48,441 bases of DNA from Apilactobacillus xinyiensis (GTDB lineage Bacteria > Bacillota > Bacilli > Lactobacillales > Lactobacillaceae). The notes under the pieces are model-generated. The model made no database searches. It had not been told where the DNA came from and saw nothing but the letters and a program-made list of their open reading frames with translations. Shown piece after piece: positions 25,637 to 33,809 of this stretch. Every line of letters starts with the position of its first letter. Position 1 is the stretch's first letter. Location of the stretch: contig NZ_BPLL01000011.1 of the NCBI RefSeq assembly GCF_019656235.1, positions 1 through 48,441 of the forward strand. The letters run 5' to 3'. Position numbers and translations under genes: made by a program.

Positions 25637-26554
25637 ATGGAAATGAAACATGAACATGTTATGCGTGGTATTTTTTGGTCTGGATTAGCCGCAGCTTTAT
25701 GGGGAGTATCCGGTACCATTATGCAATTCGTTGCTAAAAACGAAGCCGTACCAACTAACTGGTTTATATCAGTTAGAACGCTTTTTGCCGGTATTTTATT
25801 GTTAGGAATTGGTTATATACATGTTGGCAAAAGAATTTTTGATGTTTTTAAAAATAAAGAATCTATTATTAGATTGTTTGTTTATGCAATTTTTGGTTTA
25901 GCAGTTAATATGTCTACTTTTTATGTAAGTATTCAAACTGGTAATGCTGCATCAGCTACTATCTTACAATATTTAGCACCAATTTTTATTGTTGTATATG
26001 GGGTAATTTTCTTAAGAAAGAAACCTATGTTAGTAGATATTGTATCATTTTTAATTGCACTAGCTGGAGTATTTTTAGCTATTACAAAGGGTAATTTTCA
26101 CTCATTATCCATTCCAATGATTTCAGTGGTTTTTGGCCTTTTATCAGCTGTATCAGCTGCTATTTATTACTCAGTTCCTAAAAAATTAATGGAAGACAAT
26201 TCGCCATTTGTAGTATTAGGTTGGGGAACTTTAATTGCTGGTTTAGGTTTTAATCTTTACCACCCATTCTGGGTTGATGCACCTAAAATTACGCCAGGAA
26301 TTGTTTTTGGAATTGGTGGAGTTATTCTAATTGGAACTATTTTTGCATTCTCAGCAGTGCTTTATAGTTTGAAATTTGCTCCATCAGAAGTATCAAGTAT
26401 TGTGGATGCTGTTGAACCAGTAGTGACATTTATTTTGAGTATTATTTTCCTAGGCTTAAAAATAGATATGATTGAAGTTTTAGGTTCAGCATTAATTATT
26501 GTGGCAATTTACATTTTACAAAAGTCACATCAAAAACGAGCTAAATTAGATTAA
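25637..26554 (+). CDS. EamA/DMT-family transporter, paralogue A
   Basis: A 305-aa membrane protein with ten predicted helices in two EamA repeats (ALWGVSGTIMQFV; SIQTGNAASATILQYLAPIF; LKFAPSEVSSIVDAVEPVVTFILS). It lies 21 nt after the permease and so falls under the same attenuator. It is closely similar throughout to the protein encoded at 26659, so the two arose by tandem duplication. Probably an exporter of amino acids or metabolites; substrate unknown. GAGGTG upstream. Confidence 0.88.
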   Translation: MEMKHEHVMRGIFWSGLAAALWGVSGTIMQFVAKNEAVPTNWFISVRTLFAGILLLGIGYIHVGKRIFDVFKNKESIIRLFVYAIFGLAVNMSTFYVSIQTGNAASATILQYLAPIFIVVYGVIFLRKKPMLVDIVSFLIALAGVFLAITKGNFHSLSIPMISVVFGLLSAVSAAIYYSVPKKLMEDNSPFVVLGWGTLIAGLGFNLYHPFWVDAPKITPGIVFGIGGVILIGTIFAFSAVLYSLKFAPSEVSSIVDAVEPVVTFILSIIFLGLKIDMIEVLGSALIIVAIYILQKSHQKRAKLD

Positions 26555-26557
26555 TAT

Positions 26558-26590
26558 AAAAGCCAAGGTCAATTAAGGCCTTGGCTTTTT
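26558..26590 (+). terminator. Intrinsic terminator between the two EamA paralogues
   Basis: AAAAGCCAAGG (26558-26568) pairs with CCTTGGCTTTT (26579-26589). It separates the permease operon from the next unit. Confidence 0.92.
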
Positions 26591-26597
26591 AGTTAGA

Positions 26598-26625
26598 TTG
26601 ACTTTTAACTAGATTAATTTAAAAT
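26598..26625 (+). promoter_or_regulatory. Promoter of the EamA-B / GT-C-like operon
   Basis: TTGACT (26598-26603), a 16-bp spacer and TAAAAT (26620-26625). Confidence 0.65.
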
Positions 26626-26658
26626 TAAACATGGTTTTATTTTTTTTGAGGTGAAAAA

Positions 26659-27594
26659 ATGGAAAATGAAAAAGGAATTTTAGAGACTAATATTATAAAG
26701 GGAATTATGTGGGCAATGTTGGCGTCTGCTTTATGGGGAACGTCAGGTACAATTCTACAATTTGTATCACAAAACGCCTCTATTCCAGCTGGCTGGTTTT
26801 TATCTACACGAACTATTATATCCGGAGTATTTCTATTGTTAATTGGTAGTTTTATGTATGGAAAACATATATTTGACGTTTGGAAAGATAAATCGGTTAT
26901 TTTTTGGTTATTAGCCTATGGTGTTTTTGGACTAGGGGCTAATTTAATGACTTTTTATTTAAGTGTACAGACTGGTAATGCTGATGCTTCAACCATTTTA
27001 CAGTACTTATCACCAGTTTTTATTTTAATTGGGGCCATTTTGTTTCAACATCGTCGACCAATGAAATCAGACATGATTGTTTTTCTAATTTCATTGTTAG
27101 GAGTTTTTCTATCAATTACACAAGGTGACATTCATAAATTATCCATTCCAATGAACTCATTGATTTGGGGAGTGTTGTCTGGAGTTACAGCTGCTTTCTA
27201 TGTAGTTTTGCCTAGACCAGTTTTAAAGAAGTATCCTCCTGTTGTAGTGTTAGGTTGGGGAACTTTTATTGCGGGAATTGTTTTTAACTTGCATCAACCT
27301 ATTTGGGTAAAAACTCCAGCATTGAATTTGCCAACCGTATTGGGCATTGGTGCCATTATTTTGTTGGGGACGATTCTCCCATTTCTAATTATATTGCATG
27401 CTTTAAAATTTGCACCATCTGAAGCGGTAAGTTTAGTGGATGCAGTTCAACCAGTTGTAACTTTCATATTAAGTTTTATTTTCTTTAATACTGGTTTGAA
27501 TTTCATTAAAGTTTTAGGCGCTTGCCTAGTTATACTAGCTATTTTTATTTTACAACGTTCACATCGTAAACTAGATATTGATAAGAATAGTTAG
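26659..27594 (+). CDS. EamA/DMT-family transporter, paralogue B
   Basis: A 311-aa ten-helix membrane protein. Aligns end to end with paralogue A, sharing runs such as ALWG-SGT, QTGNA, ASTILQYL-P-F, VVLGWGT-IAG and LKFAPSE. After duplication it gained its own promoter and a separate operon, in which two GT-C-like membrane proteins follow 30 nt downstream. Substrate unknown. RBS GAGGTG. Confidence 0.88.
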   Translation: MENEKGILETNIIKGIMWAMLASALWGTSGTILQFVSQNASIPAGWFLSTRTIISGVFLLLIGSFMYGKHIFDVWKDKSVIFWLLAYGVFGLGANLMTFYLSVQTGNADASTILQYLSPVFILIGAILFQHRRPMKSDMIVFLISLLGVFLSITQGDIHKLSIPMNSLIWGVLSGVTAAFYVVLPRPVLKKYPPVVVLGWGTFIAGIVFNLHQPIWVKTPALNLPTVLGIGAIILLGTILPFLIILHALKFAPSEAVSLVDAVQPVVTFILSFIFFNTGLNFIKVLGACLVILAIFILQRSHRKLDIDKNS

Positions 27595-27624
27595 TCTATA
27601 GTTTTAGAAAGGAAGCTAATCCTT

Positions 27625-29358
27625 ATGAAAAGAGCTTCTCGATTGTTTCCATATCTTTTAATATTTGCAGTGACAATTTTATTGTTATTACCGCAAATTG
27701 TATCTAAGTCAACGATTATAGGAATTGATTCTGTTTTTCATATGAATCGTTTTTATGATACAGCAATGCAGATGAAAACAGGAAAATATAATTACTTTTT
27801 ATCAGTATTTGGATTTCAACAATCAGCACGTATGGTAAATCCACTATATGGACCACTTTCAGCTTATTTTAATGGCTTATTACTAATAATAGGTGGAAGT
27901 TGGTTTAGATACCAACTTTTATCTTCCACTATCGTTTTATTTTTAAGTGGATCGTCTATGTATCATTTAGCTAGTCGTTTAAATATTGATAAATTTAATT
28001 CATTAGTAGTGGCTATTATTTATATGTTGTCCAACTTAGTTATGGCTTGGGTAGTGGGTGAACAGTTTACCGGTTGGGGAGCAGCTTTATTGCCATTGTT
28101 GATGATTTCTGGTTTAGACATGGCTAAAAACCATCGCGTAAAAATATTATTATTAGCAATACCGATGACGCTTTTATTGCAGACACACATTATGAGTAGT
28201 TTGATTGGTGCCTGTGCGTTAGTACCATTTTTCTTATATGGATTTTGTTATTCTGGAAATCGCAAGCGCATGTTTTTAAATGCAATCATTGCAGTCTTCA
28301 TAACGTTAGCTTTAACCGCTAATGTGTGGGGTGGTATGTTAGAAGTTTATAGTAATAATAAATTATTACCGGTTGCACCACAAACAGAAATGGCTTCTGA
28401 CTCTATTGCATTTTTTGGTAAAAATGTTTTTGTACTAAACCCACTTTATTCATGCATTATTATTTTTGTGATTGCATACTTTATTATTTTCTGGAAAAAA
28501 ATCACGCTAATTAGTCATGTTACTTTTTTAAATGGAATGTTTTTTCTTTGGATTTCATCATGTTTATTTCCGTGGAACACATTTTACAAATTAGTTCCAG
28601 GAATTGCATATTTTATTCAAATGCCACGTAGATTTTCAGTGATAGCATTTATTCTATTAATTTTGTGTTTTGGAATGATAATGACTGAAACATCTAAGCT
28701 AAAACTAGTTAATGGAATTAAAATGATTTTGCCATTTGTAGTAGCAATTTTAGTGTTTTTACAGGGTTCAACGTTAATTCGCCAAGGTGTAAAAGCCTAT
28801 CAATCTCCAGGAGTTTTATATAACGATTATAATGTGCATTATCAGTCTTATAACAATAATCGATTAAGAGATAGTTTGCGTAGTATGGATGTAGAATATG
28901 CTATTAAAGCATTAACTAAAGCTACTCCTGACTATTTGCCGATAAATTATAAGGTAACCCCAACTAATTATTTTGATTATCATCCCTATGGTAATTATGA
29001 TGATCGCGTTATTAATAATAAATTACCCTTAAAACGTTCAGTTGATAATAAAGGTAATTTAATAATGGAATTTAATAATGCTAGTGATAAAGTTCAAACG
29101 GTTGAATTACCAGTTATCAAATATCACAATACTCAAATATATGTAAATGATAAGCTGCAAAATAAAGTTAAAACTTCACACATTGGTTCGGTTTATTTAA
29201 ATTTGCAACCAGGTGCAAGTTTTATCAAACTGAAGTATGAACCGGCCAGATGGTTAACTATGTTGCTGTGGTTAACTTCATTTAGTTGGATTATTCTAAT
29301 TGGCTATTTAGTTATTAAATTTGGTGTGAAGGGAGTTAAGTATTATTCTAAAAAATAG
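27625..29358 (+). CDS. Polytopic membrane protein, GT-C glycosyltransferase-like
   Basis: A 577-aa protein with an N-terminal helix (9-27), an acidic/His loop GIDSVFHMNRFYD just outside the first helix, then about ten further helices to residue 380. A soluble C-terminal domain (about 385-545) with ATPDYLP and a final helix follow. The first loop resembles the Asp-containing extracytoplasmic loop of GT-C enzymes. The overall plan recalls the Pfam PTPS_related membrane proteins and YfhO. Likely a lipid-linked sugar transferase for wall polymers, but unproven. Its paralogue follows at once. Confidence 0.6.
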   Translation: MKRASRLFPYLLIFAVTILLLLPQIVSKSTIIGIDSVFHMNRFYDTAMQMKTGKYNYFLSVFGFQQSARMVNPLYGPLSAYFNGLLLIIGGSWFRYQLLSSTIVLFLSGSSMYHLASRLNIDKFNSLVVAIIYMLSNLVMAWVVGEQFTGWGAALLPLLMISGLDMAKNHRVKILLLAIPMTLLLQTHIMSSLIGACALVPFFLYGFCYSGNRKRMFLNAIIAVFITLALTANVWGGMLEVYSNNKLLPVAPQTEMASDSIAFFGKNVFVLNPLYSCIIIFVIAYFIIFWKKITLISHVTFLNGMFFLWISSCLFPWNTFYKLVPGIAYFIQMPRRFSVIAFILLILCFGMIMTETSKLKLVNGIKMILPFVVAILVFLQGSTLIRQGVKAYQSPGVLYNDYNVHYQSYNNNRLRDSLRSMDVEYAIKALTKATPDYLPINYKVTPTNYFDYHPYGNYDDRVINNKLPLKRSVDNKGNLIMEFNNASDKVQTVELPVIKYHNTQIYVNDKLQNKVKTSHIGSVYLNLQPGASFIKLKYEPARWLTMLLWLTSFSWIILIGYLVIKFGVKGVKYYSKK

Positions 29359-31084
29359 ACTTTGCCGAACTTGGCCTTACTTACTAATATTAATAATTGC
29401 TATTTGTTTTGTATTGCCGCAAATTATGAATCGAGCAACTATTGTTGGAGTAGATACGATCTTTCACATGAACCGTTTTTATGATACAGCGATGCAAATA
29501 AAAACGGGGCACTTTAATTATTTTATATCTCAATTTGGATTTGAACATTCAGGTAGAATGGTTAATAGTCTTTATGGTCCGGGATTAGCGTACTTTATGG
29601 GCATAATAGTATTATTAGCTGGCAGTTGGTTTCATTTTCAGATTATTACATCGATTATGGTAATGTTCGTTGCCGGCTCATCAATGTATTATCTATGCAG
29701 GAAAAATGATATTAGCATTGTTTTGGCTACCTTTGTTGGCTTGCTTTTCATGTTATGTCCGCCAGTAATGGAATGGGTTAATGGAAATCAATTTACCGGA
29801 TTAGGTGCGGCAGTGACACCGCTAATACTTTTGCAGGGAACGATGATGCTAAAAAAATTGGATATTAATGTATTCAGTTTATCTTTTGTAATGGCTTTAG
29901 TCTTACAAATTCATGTAATGACTAGTTTAATTTCAGCACTAGCTTTAATTCCATTTTTTGTAATGGCATTTGTAAAAAATAGCAATCGTTTATTAATCGT
30001 TAAAAAATTAGGTTTATCTATTTTAATCACATTAATTTTAACTGCCAATGTGTGGTCAGTAATGTTGGAAGCCTTTACTTCTAATCATTTGTTGCCAGTT
30101 TTTCCTAGAGAACATTTAAGTACTGGAACAGTAGGATTTAGTTTTTTACATGCATCAGTTGTTCAATTTATTCCATTAACTTTTTTAGTGATTATTATTT
30201 TTTCATTAATAATTTTTATCTGGAAATTTAATTCAATTAACTTAATATTAAAAATTTCTGGAATTGTTGGATTCTTATTCTTATTGCTTTCTACGCATCT
30301 GTTTCCATGGGATTATCTACAAAAATTAGTGCCTAGTTTAGCGTTTAATATTCAAACTCCAAAACGATTTGTAACAGTTGCTTATATTTTAATTTTATTG
30401 CTTTTTGGGAAATTAATAAGTAGTAATTTAATTTTAAGCAATCATATTTTAAAAATTTCATTCATGGCATTGTTATTAATTCTAACTAATTATGCGCAGA
30501 TTCTTAATAATCAATATAAACAAATTGATGCATGGCATTCTGATAAAGTTATTGTTACTAATAGTAATGTTTATTTTAAAAAACATTTTTCCCCACATGA
30601 AATTAGAAATGCTTTTGTCGAACCTAAAATGAATAAAGTTTTTGACATTATGGATAAGGGAACCCCGGATTATCTACCGGTTACTGAAAAATATAATGCA
30701 GAAAAGTATTACAACTTACATCCATATCGTTTATACAATTTAGAATTTATTAATCATAACCACAAATTTAAATACTTAATTGACTATAATGGTCGCTTAA
30801 ATGTTACCTGGAACGCTAAACATCGTAGTTTGATTACAGTTCCAGTAGTAAAATATAAACATACTTTAGTGACTTTAAATGGCATTCATGTCAAAGATGT
30901 TAAAACTTCATCTATTGGCGCTATAATAGTTAAATCAAAAAAGGGTAAAAATACACTTACGATTGAATATAATGCTAAAAAATATGTTTACGTATTAATG
31001 TTAATAGCGTTAATTGCATGGATAATATTTTTATCAACCTGGATTATGATTGCTTTTAACCAGAGTAAACAAAAAAGAGAATGA
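29342..31084 (+). CDS. Polytopic membrane protein, GT-C-like; probable AUU start
   Basis: About 580 aa, a paralogue of the preceding protein (577 aa) with the same loop (GVDTIFHMNRFYD), helix pattern and C-terminal GTPDYLPV. The first standard start codon is TTG 29414, but similarity to the paralogue extends upstream of it in the same frame: PYLLI...LPQI with identical spacing. The only RBS is AGGGAG ending at 29335, placing the start at ATT 29342 (6-nt gap) or ATT 29345 (9-nt gap). The gene thus overlaps the end of its neighbour by about 14-17 nt. A mutated ATG is the alternative. Confidence 0.6.
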   Translation: MILKNRLCRTWPYLLILIIAICFVLPQIMNRATIVGVDTIFHMNRFYDTAMQIKTGHFNYFISQFGFEHSGRMVNSLYGPGLAYFMGIIVLLAGSWFHFQIITSIMVMFVAGSSMYYLCRKNDISIVLATFVGLLFMLCPPVMEWVNGNQFTGLGAAVTPLILLQGTMMLKKLDINVFSLSFVMALVLQIHVMTSLISALALIPFFVMAFVKNSNRLLIVKKLGLSILITLILTANVWSVMLEAFTSNHLLPVFPREHLSTGTVGFSFLHASVVQFIPLTFLVIIIFSLIIFIWKFNSINLILKISGIVGFLFLLLSTHLFPWDYLQKLVPSLAFNIQTPKRFVTVAYILILLLFGKLISSNLILSNHILKISFMALLLILTNYAQILNNQYKQIDAWHSDKVIVTNSNVYFKKHFSPHEIRNAFVEPKMNKVFDIMDKGTPDYLPVTEKYNAEKYYNLHPYRLYNLEFINHNHKFKYLIDYNGRLNVTWNAKHRSLITVPVVKYKHTLVTLNGIHVKDVKTSSIGAIIVKSKKGKNTLTIEYNAKKYVYVLMLIALIAWIIFLSTWIMIAFNQSKQKRE

Positions 31085-31105
31085 TTTTAAAATCATTCTC
31101 TTTTG
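31072..31105. terminator. Bidirectional intrinsic terminator
   Basis: GAGAATGATTTT (31077-31088) and AAAATCATTCTC (31089-31100) form a perfect palindrome flanked by A and T runs. It overlaps the ends of both convergent genes. Confidence 0.85.
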
Positions 31106-31791
31106 TTTTGTATTTCTTCATTGATATTTTTATTATGTTTTAAACTAGGAAATACAAATTTATCTGCATTTTGAATTAAAATTCCATTGCACAACACAGA
31201 AAAAATAGTTCCAACACCAACTGAATATACGCGTCCTAGTGGAATCGAGCATATAATAATGATTATGATTGGCGGTAACATATCAATTAATTGTGATAAG
31301 ATGGCACTACCATTAAGGAACTTAAATCTTAAAATATTAGTGGTATCATCGTTTGGATGCATAAAAATGTTAGCTCTTTGATATAGTGAGATTGCAGTAC
31401 AGAAACAAGCTACTCCAATAATAGACATAATTACTCTAATCCAAAGGGCATTATTTTCCCATCCTAAGTTAGTAAATAGTTTAGTAAAAATGTTAATGAA
31501 GTAACTGAATCCAGAAATAAATACAATTTCTTCAACAAATCTTGGGATATCAATTCTTCTTAGTAAAATTTGATTGGTTAAAGCGTTTATAACCCCAAAA
31601 GTGAAAATAAGAATTCCAAGGTCAAAGCCTAACAGTTTATTAATATTAACTGCTGCGGCGGTCCATATGCCAGATCCGCAACTAGAAACGATAGTTAATG
31701 CATTTCCAAATGAATTTAGTATTAAACCACATATTAAAGCGATAATTCTTGATTGTAAGGTGTTTTTATCCTTAATGTTAACATCTCCCAT
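31093..31791 (-). CDS. YczE/YitT-like integral membrane protein
   Basis: A 232-aa protein with about five or six hydrophobic helices, an N-terminal LICGLILNSFGNALTI segment and a conserved-looking SSCGSGIWTAAAVNI loop. This matches the YczE/YyaS/YitT group of Firmicutes membrane proteins, whose function is not settled. It converges with the GT-C-like operon. Monocistronic. The family call is moderate. Confidence 0.6.
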   Translation of the reverse strand: MGDVNIKDKNTLQSRIIALICGLILNSFGNALTIVSSCGSGIWTAAAVNINKLLGFDLGILIFTFGVINALTNQILLRRIDIPRFVEEIVFISGFSYFINIFTKLFTNLGWENNALWIRVIMSIIGVACFCTAISLYQRANIFMHPNDDTTNILRFKFLNGSAILSQLIDMLPPIIIIIICSIPLGRVYSVGVGTIFSVLCNGILIQNADKFVFPSLKHNKNINEEIQNKRE

Positions 31792-31887
31792 ATTATTGTA
31801 GTATTATTATACATCATATTTACTTATCTAAAAATAATGTATTGTAACAGCTTTAATGATAGAATTTAGTTATTACAAGTTAAAGGA

Positions 31888-32211
31888 ATGATTAGTATTA
31901 AAGGCAAATATGAAGTTCATCGCTATGTAGGGGTGCCAGTAGAAAGTGATGCGTCTGGACAATACATAGTAAAAAAAGATGAAAACGGTGAATATAAATT
32001 TCATAATTGGCGAACAGGTAAGCATACCAAGGGAAAATTTAAACAACTGGGTCAATTATTTCTAACTGAAAATAACATGATGGTTGCGGTAGTGGCTGTT
32101 TATGATGTTAAATTTAACCATCGTCATGAATATACGCCATTGCAAAGATTTACAACTGAATATGTTGATGATCAATTGTTAAAAGAACTGAAAAAAGAAC
32201 TCAATGTCTAG
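31888..32211 (+). CDS. Conserved-looking hypothetical protein, 107 aa
   Basis: I do not recognise this basic, soluble, Tyr/His-rich protein (for example YKFHNWRTGKH). No signal peptide or membrane segment. The RBS-like AAAGGA (31882-31887) directly abuts ATG 31888, which is too close. Starts at ATT 31891 or 31897 would be better spaced, so the start is uncertain. Codon use is like its neighbours. A weak hairpin (32204-32221) follows with no T-run. Confidence 0.55.
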   Translation: MISIKGKYEVHRYVGVPVESDASGQYIVKKDENGEYKFHNWRTGKHTKGKFKQLGQLFLTENNMMVAVVAVYDVKFNHRHEYTPLQRFTTEYVDDQLLKELKKELNV

Positions 32212-32253
32212 CTTAAGACATCAAGTTCCATTTGTTGGCGTTTCTATTTAATT

Positions 32254-32274
32254 TATAATTTAAGTTGAGCTTAC
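32254..32274 (+). promoter_or_regulatory. Promoter-like copy facing the 77-aa gene
   Basis: TATAAT (32254-32259), 5 nt, then TTGAGCTTAC (32265-32274). The same TATAAT-N5-TTGAGCTTAC block occurs on the other strand as the promoter of the 77-aa gene. A TTGTTG -35 (32232-32237) lies 16 bp upstream. A CAGGAG site follows, but no start codon and ORF do. Confidence 0.45.
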
Positions 32275-32323
32275 TTAAACGTTTCTTATAAAAACAGGAG
32301 CGTCGAAATTAAAAATTAAAACA

Positions 32324-32557
32324 TTATTTCTTTAATAGATCTACAGAAGCTTTTTTGACATCTTCATTACTCATGTCTAAGTACTTTTCCATTTCGGATT
32401 CAGTCTTCATAGTGTCTTTGTTGTTGTTTTCCATGTAGTGATTCCATAAAGCATCACGAACTGGTGTCTTGTCAGTTGACCAGTCAAATTCTTCATTCAT
32501 TGGTGTATCTAATACCTTTGTTTTTTCTTCAAGTTTTTCTTCTGCAGTTTCTGCCAT
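32324..32557 (-). CDS. Small acidic hypothetical protein, 77 aa
   Basis: I do not recognise this protein. It is charged, Glu/Lys/Asp-rich and without a membrane segment, likely helical at the N terminus ([13 protein letters not shown]). A strong RBS AAGGAGGA and a good -10 TATAAT (32602-32597) show that it is real. Size and composition are like small stress-related cytoplasmic proteins, but that is only resemblance. Confidence 0.7.
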   Translation of the reverse strand: MAETAEEKLEEKTKVLDTPMNEEFDWSTDKTPVRDALWNHYMENNNKDTMKTESEMEKYLDMSNEDVKKASVDLLKK

Positions 32558-32581
32558 AATTAAATTCCTCCTTGTTTATAT

Positions 32582-32602
32582 GTAAGCTCAATTTCTATTA
32601 TA
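32582..32602 (-). promoter_or_regulatory. Promoter of the 77-aa gene
   Basis: On the minus strand TATAAT (32602-32597), 5 nt, then TTGAGCTTAC (32591-32582), matching exactly the spacing of the plus-strand copy at 32254. The shared block probably includes the transcription start. Confidence 0.55.
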
Positions 32603-32723
32603 GTTCTATTTTAAAAAATGTATAAAAAAATGCTCACAATAATTTTGGTGTATTATTACTTTACGACTTTTAATCAATCTAATAATTAATTATTGTTAAG
32701 TATTATTGAATTGGGGCAAAATA

Positions 32724-33248
32724 ATGAAAGATAAATTTTCTACAAAAAATAAAATAGTTACATCTATGTTCGAATTATTAAAAACTAAACCTTTCGAAGA
32801 TATTAACGTAAAAGACATCTGTTCAGATGCAGGGGTATCTCGAATGACTTATTACCGTAATTTTCATAGTAAAAAAGATGTATTAACGTATCGATTTGAT
32901 AGTGCTTTTACAACTTTTGTACAAAGGTTAGCAACTAGTCATTCTCACAATTTAACTGATATTGCCACAATTTTTTTTGAATTAATTAAAGAAGATCAAA
33001 CTATGATGGAAATAATCATTAAAAATAATTTATCAATGTTTTTGTTAGAAAAATTAAAACATTATATTTCAACCTTGATCAATGAACAAGTATTAGAAAC
33101 ACGGGAACAATCTTCCAAACTATTAGTGTCTTTGATTGCCGGAGGTTTAACTGAAATTATTATTACCTGGACCGAAGATGGTATGAAAGAACCCATACAG
33201 TCATTAGTTATTTTCGTGTCTAAATATATGCATTTTAAAATAAATTAA
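32724..33248 (+). CDS. TetR/AcrR-family regulator
   Basis: About 174 aa. N-terminal helix-turn-helix (NVKDICSDAGVSRMTYYRNFHSKKDVLTYRF) and a divergent C-terminal domain. I take ATG 32724, which has TTGGGGC 7 nt upstream; a TTG at 32706 is open but would place that RBS within the gene. No obvious target lies beside it: the neighbours are cspA (convergent) and the 77-aa gene (divergent). Confidence 0.88.
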   Translation: MKDKFSTKNKIVTSMFELLKTKPFEDINVKDICSDAGVSRMTYYRNFHSKKDVLTYRFDSAFTTFVQRLATSHSHNLTDIATIFFELIKEDQTMMEIIIKNNLSMFLLEKLKHYISTLINEQVLETREQSSKLLVSLIAGGLTEIIITWTEDGMKEPIQSLVIFVSKYMHFKIN

Positions 33249-33257
33249 TTTTTGCAC

Positions 33258-33295
33258 AAAAAAAGAGCTATCGAATTAACGATAACTCTTTTTTA
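33258..33295. terminator. Bidirectional intrinsic terminator
   Basis: GAGCTATCG and CGATAACTC pair with one mismatch, flanked by A and T runs, between tetR and the convergent csp gene. Confidence 0.85.
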
Positions 33296-33307
33296 TTATC
33301 TAACGAA

Positions 33308-33511
33308 TTAACCTTCAACAGGAGTAACGTTAGCAGCTTGTGGGCCACGGTCGCCTTCTTCAACGTCCAATGTAACCTTTTCGCCTTCTTCTAAAGTCTT
33401 GAAACCTTCTTTGTTGATAGCTGAGAAGTGAACGAATACATCGCCATCTTCAGTAGTAATAAATCCGTAACCTTTATCAGCGTTGAACCATTTAACAGTA
33501 CCTTGTTTCAT
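33308..33511 (-). CDS. csp: Cold-shock protein (CspA family)
   Basis: A 67-aa single OB-fold RNA chaperone of standard length. RNP1 is KGYGFIT and RNP2 VFVHFSAI, with the usual KWFNADKG start. GGAGG precedes the ATG. The 5' side is AT-rich with a GCGCATAGCGC motif near 33530. A possible promoter (TTCCTT, then TATGAT) implies a leader of moderate length, but a cold-shock-box was not identified. Confidence 0.96.
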   Translation of the reverse strand: MKQGTVKWFNADKGYGFITTEDGDVFVHFSAINKEGFKTLEEGEKVTLDVEEGDRGPQAANVTPVEG

Positions 33512-33726
33512 AATATGAAACCTCCATTGCGCATAGCGCTATAAATTTCTAATGTATCATAATAAAGCTTGAATCGTTTAAGGAAGTTATTTCATAAAAC
33601 ATATAAAACAAGTAACCTTTAACTCGAACCTATCTAACACATTGGTATTACTATATATCATAAACTGAATAATGTCAAATATATGCTTATATTTTATTCA
33701 TTAATAAAGTTTTTTATAAAAAAGTG

Positions 33727-33755
33727 TTGAAATTAGATTAAATTAAGATTAGAAT
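33727..33755 (+). promoter_or_regulatory. Promoter of the opp operon
   Basis: TTGAAA (33727-33732), a 17-bp spacer and TAGAAT (33750-33755). I saw no clear CodY box in the 298-bp gap between csp and oppD. Confidence 0.7.
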
Positions 33756-33809
33756 TACATTAAAATTTATTGAATTGATAAATAATGTTTCGAAAAGGAG
33801 GAAGTTATA

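Noticed and set aside
32204-32221. ATGTCT/AGACAT hairpin as a terminator of the 107-aa gene
   Set aside because: Only 6 bp and no T-run follows; too weak to call.
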